Source: Crotophaga sulcirostris (taxonomy: Eukaryota > Chordata > Aves > Cuculiformes > Crotophagidae). From it: DNA of 64,000 bases. Numbering within the stretch: the first letter of the stretch is position 1; each line of letters opens with the position of its first letter. The notes under the pieces were generated by a model. It did not search any database, had not been told where the DNA came from, and saw only the letters and a program-made list of their open reading frames with translations. The position numbers were made by a program, and so were the translations under genes. Of the stretch, positions 13,899 to 25,494 are shown piece by piece. The stretch lies in contig VYZB01000327.1 in the NCBI GenBank assembly GCA_013397455.1, forward strand, positions 402,587 through 466,586, read 5' to 3'.

Positions 13899-14494
13899 TA
13901 TACTGGTTTTGGCTGGGATAATTTTCTTCATAGGAGCTTGTATGAGGCTATGTTTTGGATTTGTGACCAAAAACTCTTGACAACACACCCATGTTTTAAT
14001 TATTGCTGAATATAATTATTCCTTATATAGTATCAAGACCATTTCTGTGTCTCACACTGCGTTGTCAGTGAGCAGGCTGGGACTGTACAAGAATCTGGGA
14101 GAGAACACAGCCAGGACAGCTGATCTCAGCTGACCAGTGGGGTATCCCATAACACGTGGAAAATCTGAGGAAAGAAGGAGGAAGGAATGACATTCAGAGT
14201 TACGGTGTTTGTCTTCCCAAGTAACTCTTGTGCATGATGAAGCCCCGTTTTTCTGGAAACAGCAGAACACCCACCTGCTGATGGGCAGTAATGAACGAAT
14301 TCTTTACTTTACTTTATTTTATTTTACTTTGATTTTCTTTCACAGACAGCTTTTGATTTACCTATTAAACTATCTTCATCTCAGCCTACCAGTTTTCGCC
14401 CTTTTATCCTTCTGATTCTTTCCCCTGTCCCACTCTGGGGAATCAATGAGCAGCTGCGTAGGTCTTAGTTTCTTACCAAGGTTAACCTTCAACA
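13899..14494 (+). mobile_element. Solo LTR, avian ERVL-type endogenous retrovirus
   Basis: The 596-bp element starts tatactggttttggctggga and continues with attttcttcataggagct and tgttttggatttgtga. Next come gtgagcaggctgggactg, gagaacacagccaggacagc, a T-rich segment and an ATTAAA polyadenylation-type signal at 14364-14369. It then runs through tatcttcatctcagcctacc, ccctgtcccactctggggaa and gagcagctgcgtaggtctta to ttaaccttcaaca. This order matches the common bird ERVL LTR (tgtcctggttt...ggctgggataga start, '..ggctgcgtggtgctta..ttaaaccacgaca' end). The first dinucleotide is TA, a likely mutation of the usual TG. The end is CA. No gag, pol or env flanks it, so it is a recombination-derived solo LTR. 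It inserted inside an older CR1. Confidence 0.85.
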
Positions 14495-14499
14495 GCTGA
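14495..14499. repeat. 5-bp target-site duplication, right copy (gctga)
   Basis: Exact copy of the five bases at 13894-13898, directly next to the CA end of the solo LTR. The pair fixes both LTR boundaries. Confidence 0.75.
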
Positions 14500-14504
14500 C
14501 AACA

Positions 14505-15545
14505 TTGTGAAGCTGCTTTCAGAATGGAAAACCAGAAATTTCAATTCTGTTTTCAAGAAAAAAGGAAGGAAGATCTGGGGAATGAAATTATAATCAGCTT
14601 CACCTCATTACCCTGTAAAATTTTGAAGCAAATCCTGCTGTAAGTCATTTACACCTACATAAAGAAGGATATTGGGAACAGCCAGCATGTGTTTACCAAA
14701 GCTGCTTTTGCAGCCTGATGGTCTTCACTGGTGAGATGTCTGCCTGCGTGGGTGAGGGGAGAGCCATGTATGTAAATTACTTTGATTTTAGCAATATTCT
14801 CACAGCCAGTCATAATATCTTTGCAGCCAAATTTCCTGAAGTTTGACAAAAGTTTTTTTACTTAGGATGGAATAATCTCATACTCCAGTACAATCTCAAC
14901 GTTGCCAATTGGCTACAGAGAGCAGGTTTCCAGATAATAACCTGAGAATACTTGTGGGCAAGTTATACATAAACCAAGAGAGTAATCTCTGTGGCAAAGA
15001 AGGCCAACAATATACTGTGCTGCATTAACGAGCACATAGGCAGCTGGTCAAAAAAACCACCATTCCTTTCCCCCGAGTGTTGTGAAAATGCATCTGGAGC
15101 ACCGTATCTGGTTTTGGACTTCCCTTTACAAGGAAGACACTGACAAACTGGCACAAGTTTGTCTGGGAAAGAATCACTAAAATGATTTGAGGACCGGAAC
15201 ACAATGTACATAAAACAGTTTTGCTGAGATCTTCTCTCTGAAAGTGCACATTGAAAGTTCAAGAGGGAACATACATATTCTATACTAAGAAAAATCTAAT
15301 TAGATATAAGGAAAAGACTCTTCACAGTGAGCATAGCCAAGCATTAGAACAAGCTGCTTGAAGAGGCTGTGAAATCTGCATCCTTGGAGATATTCAGAAT
15401 TCGAGAGGACAAGCCTTCAGCAAACAGAGCTAACTCTTAAGCTAATTGCAGTTTTGAAATTGGCCCAGGCCTGAGCAGGTGTTTGCTGCTGTGTCCTCCA
15501 GAGATCCTACCTAATTTGTCTGACTTTATAATTTTATAATTTTGA
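14505..15545 (+). mobile_element. CR1 LINE, RT domain to 3' end (3' part of a split copy)
   Basis: Around 14565-14600 the sequence encodes a degenerate K-K-x-R-K-E-D-L-G-N block from the start of the CR1 RT domain. At 14677-14702 aacagccagcatgtgtttacc matches the 'SQHGFTK' motif region. Later parts match the C-terminal half (gtctgggaaagaatcactaa; cttcacagtgagca; attagaacaagctgcttgaa; ccttggagatattcagaa; ctccagagatcc). The copy ends in a decayed octamer pair ataattttataatttt at about 15529-15544. Stops and indels are frequent. It probably belongs with 12500-13110 as one ancient copy interrupted by later insertions. The frames at 14655-14849, 14963-15262 and 15025-15249 are antisense shadows. 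Confidence 0.85.
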
Positions 15546-16854
15546 GATATCTAAGTCTTATGAATGAATTATAAGTGAGCATGCATATTGTGTTAGTATA
15601 GTTCAAGTTTCATATAACAGTAAATTTGTGCTATAATTTGAAAGTATTTGAAGTGAACTCAAGATCACATAAAAATGGAGAAAATCAGTTACGGAAACAA
15701 AGCAAAAAATGATAGACATTGACTAGAAAATGAGAAGAATACTTCAACAGTTTGGATAAAATTGCCAGATTTGAATTCGTTTCTGTTCCCTTTAACCTTA
15801 CAGTAAAGAGCAGAACAATGGACTAGATTTGCTAAACAGTGTAATAGTTTGTCACAACAAGGATTTACAGAAATAGAAACAGTAAGACAGAATACAATGG
15901 CAGTGTGACATGTGGTGGGTATTATGGTTTTAAGACTAAATGAGAGAGAAGGGGAAGCTTTTAAATGTATAATCTTCTAAATAATTCAGTTTTTCTCATT
16001 AATTTTTAAGATTAAGTAGGAAAATATTTTTCTTAAAAGTTTGTTAATTAATATTGGATAGTTACAGCACTTAAAAAGCCAACATTTCTAACCAAAATTT
16101 TAAATTCTTTGTGTTTCTAAGTAAAAATGCAAATTCATTTTTATTTGTATTTCAATATTTTAATATCTGTGAATTATAAGATAATTTCTTGTTAGATATA
16201 AAAATCTGGAACTAAATTGTATTTTAAGCATGAATGAATGAGAAAACCTAATTTGCAAATATTGACAATACAATAGTTTTTGTATATTGTCAATTATCTG
16301 AAACTTTTTCGTATTGCAGCATCTGTGGATAATAGAAATTAAAAAAAAATTGTTCATATGCAAATTATACAGGTCCATTTGGTACAATTTTTATTATTTA
16401 TACATGAAAGATGATGTACACAAATTGTGTGCGAATATTACTTTTCTTCTTCTATTTCCTTTACAACGAACTAGTAGAGATATTTCCTCAATTATTCATA
16501 GTAGGAGTATTGTTATATTTTCCTCCTGGGTCAGTTTTAACCTGGTTAACTGTGAGAATGTGTATGTAATTGCAGGAGAGTTGGTAGTGTTTTAGCAAGA
16601 ACAAATGACAGCACAATACGAGAACTGTAGACTGCCTTCCCTAATAGGATTAAGATAAATATTTGAAAAAAACTTTTATTTGGACATGTTTATTTCTGTC
16701 TAGTGGCTATAAAGTCTAGTTGACTCAGATGGAATGCCCATTTTTTATGCAACGAATTTCTGTGGAGGTGAACCTCATCTTTTGTGTTACTGGTACATAT
16801 GTTTCATGAAAATCAAAAATATAAACTGCGAAACTCGAAACAAAACAATTACTA
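15546..16854. other. Unique AT-rich DNA, nothing recognised
   Basis: Very AT-rich, with overlapping chance frames on both strands (16160-16387 minus, 16314-16595 plus). No repeat family, exon or RNA gene is recognised. Confidence 0.6.
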
Positions 16855-17440
16855 TATCCTGGGGTGTATTAAACACAGCATAGCTAACTGGTCAAAAGAG
16901 CACTGTGCTCAACACTGGTGTAGACTCACCTTGAGTTCTGTGTGCAGTTTTGGGCTCAGTGAGGTAAGAAGGATATAAAGATATTAGAGTATTGTCAAAG
17001 GAGGGCAGCAAACATGGTGAAAACACTAAAGTGCGTGACTTACAAGACGCAACTGAAGGTATCAGGTTTGTTCAGTGTAGAAAACAGGAGGCCGAGAGGA
17101 GAAATTGCTGTCAACAACTTCCTCACGAGGTGGAGCAAAGAGGGAGATTCTGTTCTTTGGAGTCTGGCGATAGGACACAAGGGAATGGCTTCAAGCCATG
17201 TCAGGAAAAGTTCATATTCAATATTAGGAAAAAGTTCTTCACTGAGTGGATGGTGAAGCATTGGAACAAGACCCCCAGTGAAGTGGTCATGGCAACAAGC
17301 TTGTCAGTGTTCAAGAAGCGTTTGGAAAATGCTCTTAGATATAAGCTTTAACTTTTAGGTTTCCCTGTGTGGAGTCAGGAGGTGGACTCAATGATCCTTG
17401 TGGGTCTCTTCTAATTCATTATATTCTATGATTCCATGAA
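16855..17440 (+). mobile_element. CR1 LINE 3' fragment (ORF2 C-terminus and 3' UTR)
   Basis: It starts at ggggtgtattaaacacagca, the CR1 'G-C-I-R-x-S-I-A' coding region. It then encodes the C-terminal ORF2 blocks in two overlapping frames (16992-17351 and 17014-17256). SGDRTQGNGFK and the pattern F-N-I-R-K-K-F-F-T-E-W-x-x-x-H-W-N-K correspond to the conserved 'SDRTRGNG...RKKFFT...HWN' signature. The 3' UTR (ggtggactcaatgatccttg, tgggtctcttctaattca) ends with the octamers ATTCTATG/ATTCCATG. The copy is 5'-truncated, as is usual for CR1, and has lost its frame at least once. Confidence 0.92.
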
Positions 17441-18414
17441 TTATATGGCATGTATTTATAGAAAGCATTAACATCGCATAATAGTAACCTATTATATCAT
17501 GAAATACTGTCAAGTCATACAATCAAAAACGGAAAACATTTTGTCTTTCTGGAACAAAATTACAATTTGAAAATTTGCTGATATTAAAAAAAATCTTTGT
17601 CATGGGAAATGATCAGAAAAATAAGTCTTTATTTGATTTGGAACAAGAACAAAATTTGAAATGCCAGTTTTCAGTTAAATAAGAAGTAACATCTTGCACA
17701 GCTCCAGTGATATCTCTGTGTGTGTGATAAAGGCTAAGTGTAGGCATTAAAAAATTGATTTTTGGCAGTAGAACAAATAGCATTTGAAAGTATTCCAGTC
17801 TTTAAAGGCTGATTCATGATTACTGGTTATTAGAACATATCTTAAGATTTTTCAGGGCTCAGGCACTTATAAATAAAAATGAGTATTTATTTTAAAGATA
17901 ATTCTTTATACCAACACAGTCACTATAGTAAACGCAAAGGATATATCCAATTAATATACACAGAAGGAAGGCTGATCTTACTATCATTAATGAAAAAGGG
18001 ACATCCAGGAGAAAGGCAGGAACAAGTGAAGGAAACACTGGTGTGAGACAACTGAACTATTCTGAGGATATTCTGACTTTTCAGTTTGAATGCTTTAGAA
18101 ACCAACAGCTTTAAGAGCTGTGGGAAATAAAGGTGAGTAAAACCATATTTGTGTCCCAGATGATCTCTCTGCATTTCAGACCTTATGGAGAGACAGAGTG
18201 AATTCTTCTAAGAGGCTGACACACAAAAGCACAGCAGTACTGCAGTAGTGAATGCGTTTTGTACTGATTGAAAAACTAAATCATGTCAAAATTCCTGTGA
18301 GACCAGATGTTTTATTTCAAGGTAGAGTAATTCATAGAAAAAGATCTAAAAATTTTACTGCTGAGGAACTAAAAAACATCCACTGGCAAGTTTCATCAGC
18401 CTCCACTAAAACTT
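17441..18414. other. Unique AT-rich DNA, nothing recognised
   Basis: No recognisable repeat or gene. The minus frame at 17923-18174 (83 codons) has no domain that I know. Confidence 0.6.
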
Positions 18415-18472
18415 AAAATTAAAAACAAACCAAAAGAAAACAAAACAAAAAGAAAAAGAAAAAAGAAGAAAG
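18415..18472 (+). repeat. A-rich low-complexity tract
   Basis: Runs of A broken by C and then G (AAAAC-like units, then AAAAAG/AAG units). This could be a decayed microsatellite or poly(A) tail, but no retroelement body is recognised upstream. Confidence 0.75.
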
Positions 18473-18479
18473 CATCCTG

Positions 18480-18760
18480 TGATGACGTCTTAGTAGCTGC
18501 TCTGGTCAATTTCTATTTCAATCTTTTAATGAACAGATATACTTTGGTGACGTGTGGAAACAAACTCTACAACTCACAGAGAGTTATAAAGCAGGTATGT
18601 TTTTTGCGACGTCAGGCACAGGTTGGACAATTCCAAAAGCCCTGAGCACCAATTCCTTAACAAGCTTGATATTTAAAGAGTACATCTATACATATTCATT
18701 AAATTTTTGAAAAAGGGGACAGGTTATTACAATTAGTCCAGGGAAATCATTGACGTGTGG
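18480..18760. promoter_or_regulatory. Candidate regulatory block: four TGACGT-type (CRE/ATF-like) sites
   Basis: Four CpG-containing motifs lie within 278 bases. They are TGACGTC at 18483-18489, TGACGTG at 18548-18554, GACGTCA at 18608-18614 and TGACGTG at 18751-18757. The second and fourth share the exact decamer tgacgtgtgg. TGACGT(C/G) is the core bound by CREB/ATF bZIP factors, and TGACGTG resembles ATF6/XBP1-type sites. Clustering of CpG motifs is notable in this CpG-poor DNA. Function is inference only. No promoter, TATA box or gene is seen next to it. Confidence 0.3.
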
Positions 18761-18819
18761 AGTCAGCAGTCTTTCCCAAAAATGCCTGCTAGAGCCTGCT
18801 GCAGCCATACTACTTACAC

Positions 18820-18918
18820 AGAAAAAAAGAGAAAGGAAAAGAGAACGAGAAGTGAGAAAGAAAGAGGGACAGAAAGAAAGAGATAGTTTTTAAGAGAGAT
18901 AGAAAGATGAAAGATAAA
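18820..18918 (+). repeat. Polypurine (GA-rich) tract
   Basis: About 100 bases almost entirely A and G (gaaa, gaga, gaaag and gaga units), with a few pyrimidines. It is an imperfect (GAAA)n/(GA)n tract. It sits between the TGACGT cluster and the GC-richer block. Confidence 0.85.
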
Positions 18919-19250
18919 CACCACCTCCAAGGACCTGCGTGTTGTAGCACATGTTTCTTTGTCCTGTGGGTCCAAGAAAATCACAGGTGTCGACGAGGCA
19001 ACAAGTGTACTGCGAGTTTTTAAACTCTCTGTCCCTGCCTCTCACCTGGGTCAGGTGGCAGATCAGGTAACGGGTTGAGACATGCCCTTCAGCATGTACT
19101 CTCCCTCCCTCCCTCCTGTAAACCTGCCTAAGCTGCCCACCTGCCTAACCTGTCCACTCCTGGGGGGTGGGGGTTGAAGGGTCATTGGTGGGGGTTTTGG
19201 TACATTGGACTTCATCTGGATCTGTGAATAACTGTGCATTATCAGGGTCA
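18919..19250. promoter_or_regulatory. GC-richer block with E-box palindrome and CTCC repeat
   Basis: This stretch stands out from the AT-rich surroundings and keeps several CpGs (tgcgtg, gtcgacgagg, tgcgag, aacggg). It holds CACCTG-GGT-CAGGTG at 19043-19057 (two inverted E-boxes, as used by ZEB/SNAIL or bHLH factors) and a further CACCTG at 19138-19143. It also has a CTCC-type pyrimidine run at 19099-19118, the direct repeat CCTGCCTAA at 19123-19131 and 19140-19148, and a G-run at 19161-19174. No repeat family is recognised. It could be a conserved regulatory element or an unrecognised old transposon. Confidence 0.25.
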
Positions 19251-22200
19251 ATAATTGAATATTTGTGTCATACTGTTCTGTTTGTGTACTAAATATTTTC
19301 TTTATCCAAAAGAAAATCTGAAATAAAACAGAAATAAGAGTCTAAGTTAAAGGAAAAAAGATCATCACTTTGACATCCAGTTCTTGCCTAACAGATATCC
19401 TTTCAGTAGAAATTTCCAGAGAAATTGATGTGTTTAAATTTATACATATTACCATTCTGAATTGTTTTCTTCATCTTTCTGTACCTCAAATTCCTATCGG
19501 TAAACTGTGAAAATTCTCTTTTTATGTTTTAATTTTTCTTTACTGTTGCTTTTCTTTAAAAAGAAAAGTCTTGGTCATCTTCTTCTTAAAATACAACAGG
19601 TATAGATACTTTAATGTCTTAAAAGAGTTAAATTCATCTTGAAAAAGATAATAAAACAAAACAATAACAACAAAAAATGCACTCTTCTATGTATTTCAAT
19701 ATTAAGGAGAAATGAAAAACAAGAACAGTATAGATATGGTTATAGTCAAAATTCAGATTAAATTATTTAGAATACATAAATGACACATACCAGAAGGAAG
19801 ATTTAAGCCACATATTATGATGATTTTTCTATCACTGAAAAATAGGATAAACAGTTAAGTGACTATGGAATCCGAAAAGCTGAGTTCATCTAAAGTGTAA
19901 AATGGGCTGTATGAGTGTTGAGGAACACTGTGCAATGCATAGCATCACCTGAAAGATGGTCATAATTCAGCTTAACAGCAAGGTAGGACCATTGATTGTT
20001 TCATTTGTACTTTTTCCCTTTAGTTTTCCTATACACATAGCTTGTGCTTAGGCATCTTATAAACGAGTTGCATTTTTTTTCAATTGTAAACTGCCTAAAA
20101 TTCTACCTCTAGTTACTCTGGGTTTTTTATTTCTTTTTTCTATATAGCTTCTATTGATCCTGATGTGAGCGCTTGCCATGTATTATTAACTCCCCCAAAA
20201 CTTGATCGGGTTCTTTCTTAGTCTTTAATTTGAGTTTCAGTCATTCTTTCTATTGCTTTACCCTCTCCTTCCTTACACATTTAGTTGATACTGCCTTGTC
20301 GTTGTAACAGGGTTTTTTTTTTCTAAACACTTCTGTACAAATTCCCCTTGTGTTTGTCACAATGACTATTACTGCTTGTGCAATAGACCATCACTTCATT
20401 CAGAGCAGGGCATTTGATCTGAACAAAAGGCACAAGGGAAAAGGAAGTTTGGATAGTCACATGTATGTGAGTTGCCAACTCTTAACACATTTAGAATCAT
20501 TTAAAAGATGGCTGCACTTTGTTAGCAAGTTTATATTCCTTGGCATTCTCTCCTGTACCATTTGCTGCCTTAGCAGTGTCTTGGCTCAGAGCCTTTTGCA
20601 TTACTTGCTGATACTGCAGGCTCTTTTTACTCAGAAAGGTGGTCTGACATTATAGTACACATCAGATAAGAGAAGTTATGAGCCTCCCTGAATAAAAATA
20701 AAATTATTTTTGCAAATCCATTTGAAATATTAACTAGATAAAGATGTACTCATTGCATGATTAAAAAACAAGCAACAAAACGTGCCAATCATAATAAAAA
20801 AAATACATGAAGGTTATCTCCATCTTGAATCCATTCAAATTAAAAAACTCCAGAGCACGTAGCTCCTTTTACTACATTGACATGGCTGGTGCGTTAAACC
20901 GTCACTACACTTTCAGACCACACTAACTGCCTTCGAATTGGCTACAGCCTGTTTATCCCCTTAAAACTCCAGCAGCTGCAGGACAGATTCTAGCAAGTTT
21001 GCCAGGCTCTAAAGTTTCTATCAAAGTGCATCTGGCTTGGCTGGTAAAATAAACTGTTGATTGCACTGTATTTGAAGTACTTGGCTTGAAGTACCTCCTC
21101 AGATTTTAAATACCAGCCTGCCTGAAACACTACCAAGATGATGTTAACTATAGTCTTTTCCCTCAACGATATACTTCTTTCTCAGCAATATGTTTCTAAT
21201 TTATCCTTACCACCTTCAAAATCATTGCTTCACTGCCTGATGCTAAATTGACTTCACTTGTTACCTTCTGATTTTGAAGTCAGCTCTATCACTCTTCTCA
21301 GTTCTCCACTTCGAGCAGTAGTTCAGTTTGTGTTGTAGATAGCTGCTTTTGCACTCTCTTATTAGACTTTAATGGTAATATACTTTACCAGTCATCTTCA
21401 CTCATAATTTTTTCTTCTAACAGGCAGCTTCACTTTGAGAAAAAAAATGGCTTTAAAGCAAAATTTTAGTCTCCTGATATAATTCAAATATCTTATCCCC
21501 TCTCCCTCAGCTCTGATGCCAATCCTGCCTGTAAGACAGACAACTGGCAACTGTAGTTGTTAGAATCCAGCCCTCTCAGACTCACATCCTCTTCACACCC
21601 ATGTCAAAAAAAGATGCAAAAACTATCTGTCTACACTACTACTCATCCTAAGAATCTCCTTAGTGGCTTTGCACACAAGGAATTTCTCAGAATGAAAGAT
21701 CACAAAGTATATAAAAAGAAATTTTCATGATGAAACCTAAAACCATGGATTTTTTGCCCCATAGTAAAAGTTGAGAGAATAATGGAATCAAATGCTTAAT
21801 TTTAAACTTAAGTACTCTAGATAGATTCAAATGGAGCTTTCAGTGATAATAGATGATGAAGTCCTTACTAATGACACAACTCAAGAGCACATGAACAGGA
21901 AAACCTAACAGACTCAAGAATTTGAACTTAAAGGATATAATTTTAGCTAGCTTGGGTATAATCTTATCCACCAAAATTCTAAGGTATCTTACCTTTCAAA
22001 AAAAGAGAAGCTGAACAGGAGAGAGTGCATTGCCTTATATTGTCCAAGTTAAATGTAGTCAAAGGTTATGTGGATGATCCTTGTCGTGGACAAGTTCATA
22101 TAGGAGATATTTCAGCCTAACTTACATCACCAAGAGGTAACAGACTGGAAAATATGGGTCTTATAAGAAGTCTGGAGGAGAGTCAAGCTTCTGAACATAT

Positions 22201-24530
22201 GAATCATGAGAAGGACACTGGTTTGAGAAGGAAAACAGAAGAAATACAAACTATAACACTATATATACACAACTAGCTATTGAAAATTAATTTTAAAAGT
22301 AAGTTTAGAGTGCTAAAATGGTAAACTACTAATATGACACTAGAGATGTAGAAGATTATAAGATTACAATCCTTGAATGGAAGGATTCAAATACTAAAAG
22401 ATAACATGGGAGTCATACTTTACCTCATGAGTTAGAAGAAGAATGCTCCTGCACATTTGTGTTCTATCCTGAAAACAGATGAAGAAACACCTTTTTTGGC
22501 AAGACCAGAGTCATTGATTGCATTTTGAATCACAACTTAGTGCTAGAGGAAGCAGTCATACACAGGGATAGTGCACATAAAATGCAGGGTCATATTTGTA
22601 AACAGCACATGGTTATTCACAAAAAAAATAAGCTTATTATCCCCTAGATTTCAGTCACTGAGACTTTAACGACAGTAGGAGGCTACTGTCTAATGGTAAT
22701 CTTTTGACTTATACAATTCTGCTCTTTGTTCCATCTGGAAAACTAATTGAATAAAGGCCTTATATCCAAAAGTTAACATGCATTCCTTTGAGGTTTTGGA
22801 GTCTAGTTGTCATTTTAACATTTCAGCATATCATTTCATAAAGCAGACTGAGAGTGTAACGCCATGAAAGGCTGAAATTTGTCTTCATTCTAAAATTCCT
22901 TGACATAATATACACTTTTTTTGCAGCTGCTAACACTTGAAAAATGTTTTTTCTTACTTCCTCCTTTTTTTCCCTGCTTTTAATAACAAGATAGAAACAG
23001 ATCAATTTCTACACAATATATAACCCAATATACACTGTGAATATCAATGTCCTTTTTCCCAAGAATATATTTTTCCTTCCTGAATGGAACATAAAATGTG
23101 CAATTTATTCATCAGTAGAATTTCTTACAAAACTGTTTTTTCCCGTTTAACCTTAAAAGTACACGAACTTCATCTTTTTTCCTTTTAAAAAAGGGACACT
23201 ACACACACCCTGATGGTTCATATTATGAAACACTGTATCATGTAGCATTCAATAGTTTGTGAAAGAGAAAATATCCGCTGTTCTTGCAATTAGCATTATG
23301 ATATTTTGAAGCTATAACCACAAAGAAAAAAACCAGTTTTCTAAGTAATGTAGACCAATGAAATTCAACATATTAGTCCTTTATTAAATTCAACTATTCA
23401 TGCTTGATTTAAGTATTTATTACAAATATGTGGATCTATTGGTCATATTTATACTGGCTGTAAATTTACCAACCTTATCACTGAGGTACATAACATCTAG
23501 TGCTAAGTATCATTGTCAAGAAATAAAGTTGTTTTGCTATTATTGCTATTACTTAGTAGTTACATGCAGCTGTGAATGTACAGTTTCGTAAGAGCAGATC
23601 TTGTGTCCACAAAAGTGCACATAATTTCAACTTAGTGTGGTAAATTTACAAAAGGTATACTAGTTGCACCTGACTAAAACTCATGTAAGACAAATAAATA
23701 ACAATTCTCTAAAAACTACTATGGTGAAACACAAGAGTGATTTCCAAAATATCCTTTAAGCTAAACAAAAGCCTTGTAACATCTTAAATTATGAATTTCT
23801 GGGAAAAAAATGTGAAACAGATTTTGAACTCTATGTTCTTTCTTGTAGTTTATTTTTTGAGCTGAAACTTAGAATAAGTCTATTTGTTTTTCTAAACAAT
23901 AACTGAAAAAAGAACCCTGAAAGAAGTATTTTCTACTGGTGTTTTAGAGAGAGCAAAGGTTAAGTAGTTTTTGAGATGGTTCAATTTGCTCTCATGTTCA
24001 AAAGGGCAGAGATCCTAAAGCTCTGAAGATCTTTAGGTCTCAGGCAGTTGTTCAAGCTGTCTTCCACTGTGAAATGTTCTGTTTCATTATATATATATTT
24101 ATGTTTTAAAACTCTTAAGTAGGTAGAAAAATAATTTGTAATGCATTTGGCACTATTATACTAAATGCACTACTGTATATTCATACAGGGCTACCATATA
24201 AATTCAGATTATGTAGCATACACATTTTAGAATTTTACATCATATTGTAAAACAAATAGAAAAATTATAGTGACTGTTAATGACTGAACACTTAAACTAT
24301 TAGGAAATATTAGGATCCAAACTTCTGTAAGATAGTGCTTACTTAAGCATGGAATGAAACATGGAGGAATATTCTGGTTCAAATAATGTGTCATATTTAG
24401 AGGGTTTTGGAAAGAAGGACTTAAGGATTCCAACTTGAGATGTTATAAAATTGTGAAAAAGTTTCTGCAGAGGGAGACTTTGTGATCAATATGGAGAAGT
24501 GTATTGCCTTAGATACTCACACCCAATTTG
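19251..24530. other. Unique AT-rich DNA, no gene recognised
   Basis: No CR1 tail, LTR or exon is recognised. The stretch 20820-21150 is less AT-rich (for example cacgtagctcctttt, ccagcagctgcaggacag) but has no identifiable content. The plus frame at 20350-20655 (101 codons) has hydrophobic stretches but no family signature and is probably chance. Confidence 0.6.
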
Positions 24531-25494
24531 GTGTCATCTGCAAACTTACTGAGGTAATACTCAATCCCCTTGTCCAGATCATTGATAAAGATATTAAATA
24601 AGACTGGTCCCAACACTGATCCCTGGGGAGCACCACTTGCGACTGGCCACCAATTGTATTTAGCTCCGTTCACCCTAACTCTGTGGGCTCAGCCATCCAG
24701 CCACTTTTTACCCAGTGAAGACTACATCTTTCTAAGCCGTGAGCCACCAGCTTCTCTAGAAGAATGCTGTGGGAGACAGTGTCAAAGGCTTTACTGAAAT
24801 CCAGGCAAGTAACATCCTCAGCCTTTCCCTTAACCACTAGGTGGGTCACCTGGTCATAGAAGGAGATCAGGTAGGTCAAGCAGGACTGCCCTTCATGAAC
24901 CCATACTAACTGGGTCTGATCCTCTGGTTGATCTGCACTTGTCTGGTGAGCGCATCCAAGATAAACCACTCCATAATCTTTCCTGGTACTGATATCAGTC
25001 TGTCAGGCCTGTATTTCCCCGGATCCTCCTTCCAGCCCTTCTTGTAGATGAGCATCACATTGGAAAGAATGCAGTCATCTGGGATCTCCCCTTTAACCAC
25101 GACTGCTGATAATTAATGGAGAGTAGCTTGGCAAGCTCCTCTGCCAGCTCCCTCAGTACTCTTGGGTGGATCCTACTGGGTCCCATAGACTTGTGCGTGT
25201 CCACGTGGCATAACAGGTCACTGACTACTTCCTTCTGGATTATGGGGGTTTTATTCTGCTCTCCATCCCTGTCTTCCAATTCAGGGGGCCGAAAACTATG
25301 AGGATGATTAGTCTGACTAATAAAGACTGAAGCGAAGAAGACATGAAGCACCTCAGCCATTTCATCTTCCTTGGTAGCAACGTTCCCCTCCATATCCAGT
25401 AAAGGATGGAAATTCTCCTCGGATCTCTTTTTGTTGGTGGTGTATTTGTAAAAACAGTTTTTGTTGTCTCTTACAACAGTTGCATTAAGATGCA
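24531..25494 (-). mobile_element. CR1 LINE reverse-transcriptase core, truncated at both ends
   Basis: Three overlapping minus frames (25055-25495, 24906-25100, 24670-24969) give CR1 ORF2 in order. First comes the pre-RT linker (NKKRSEENFHPLLDMEGN), then MGPSRIHPRVLRELAEELAK, then IYKKGWKEDPGKYRP. These are followed by a G-Q-S-C-L-T-Y-L-I block, VTCLDFSKAFDTVSHSILLEK, and finally a [12 protein letters not shown] region. The LINE active-site FADD box, followed by TKLG, sits at the left edge near 24531. At least two frameshifts separate the pieces. The C-terminal third and the 3' UTR octamer tail are absent, which is unusual because CR1 copies are normally truncated at the 5' end. It is a dead copy. 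Confidence 0.93.
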
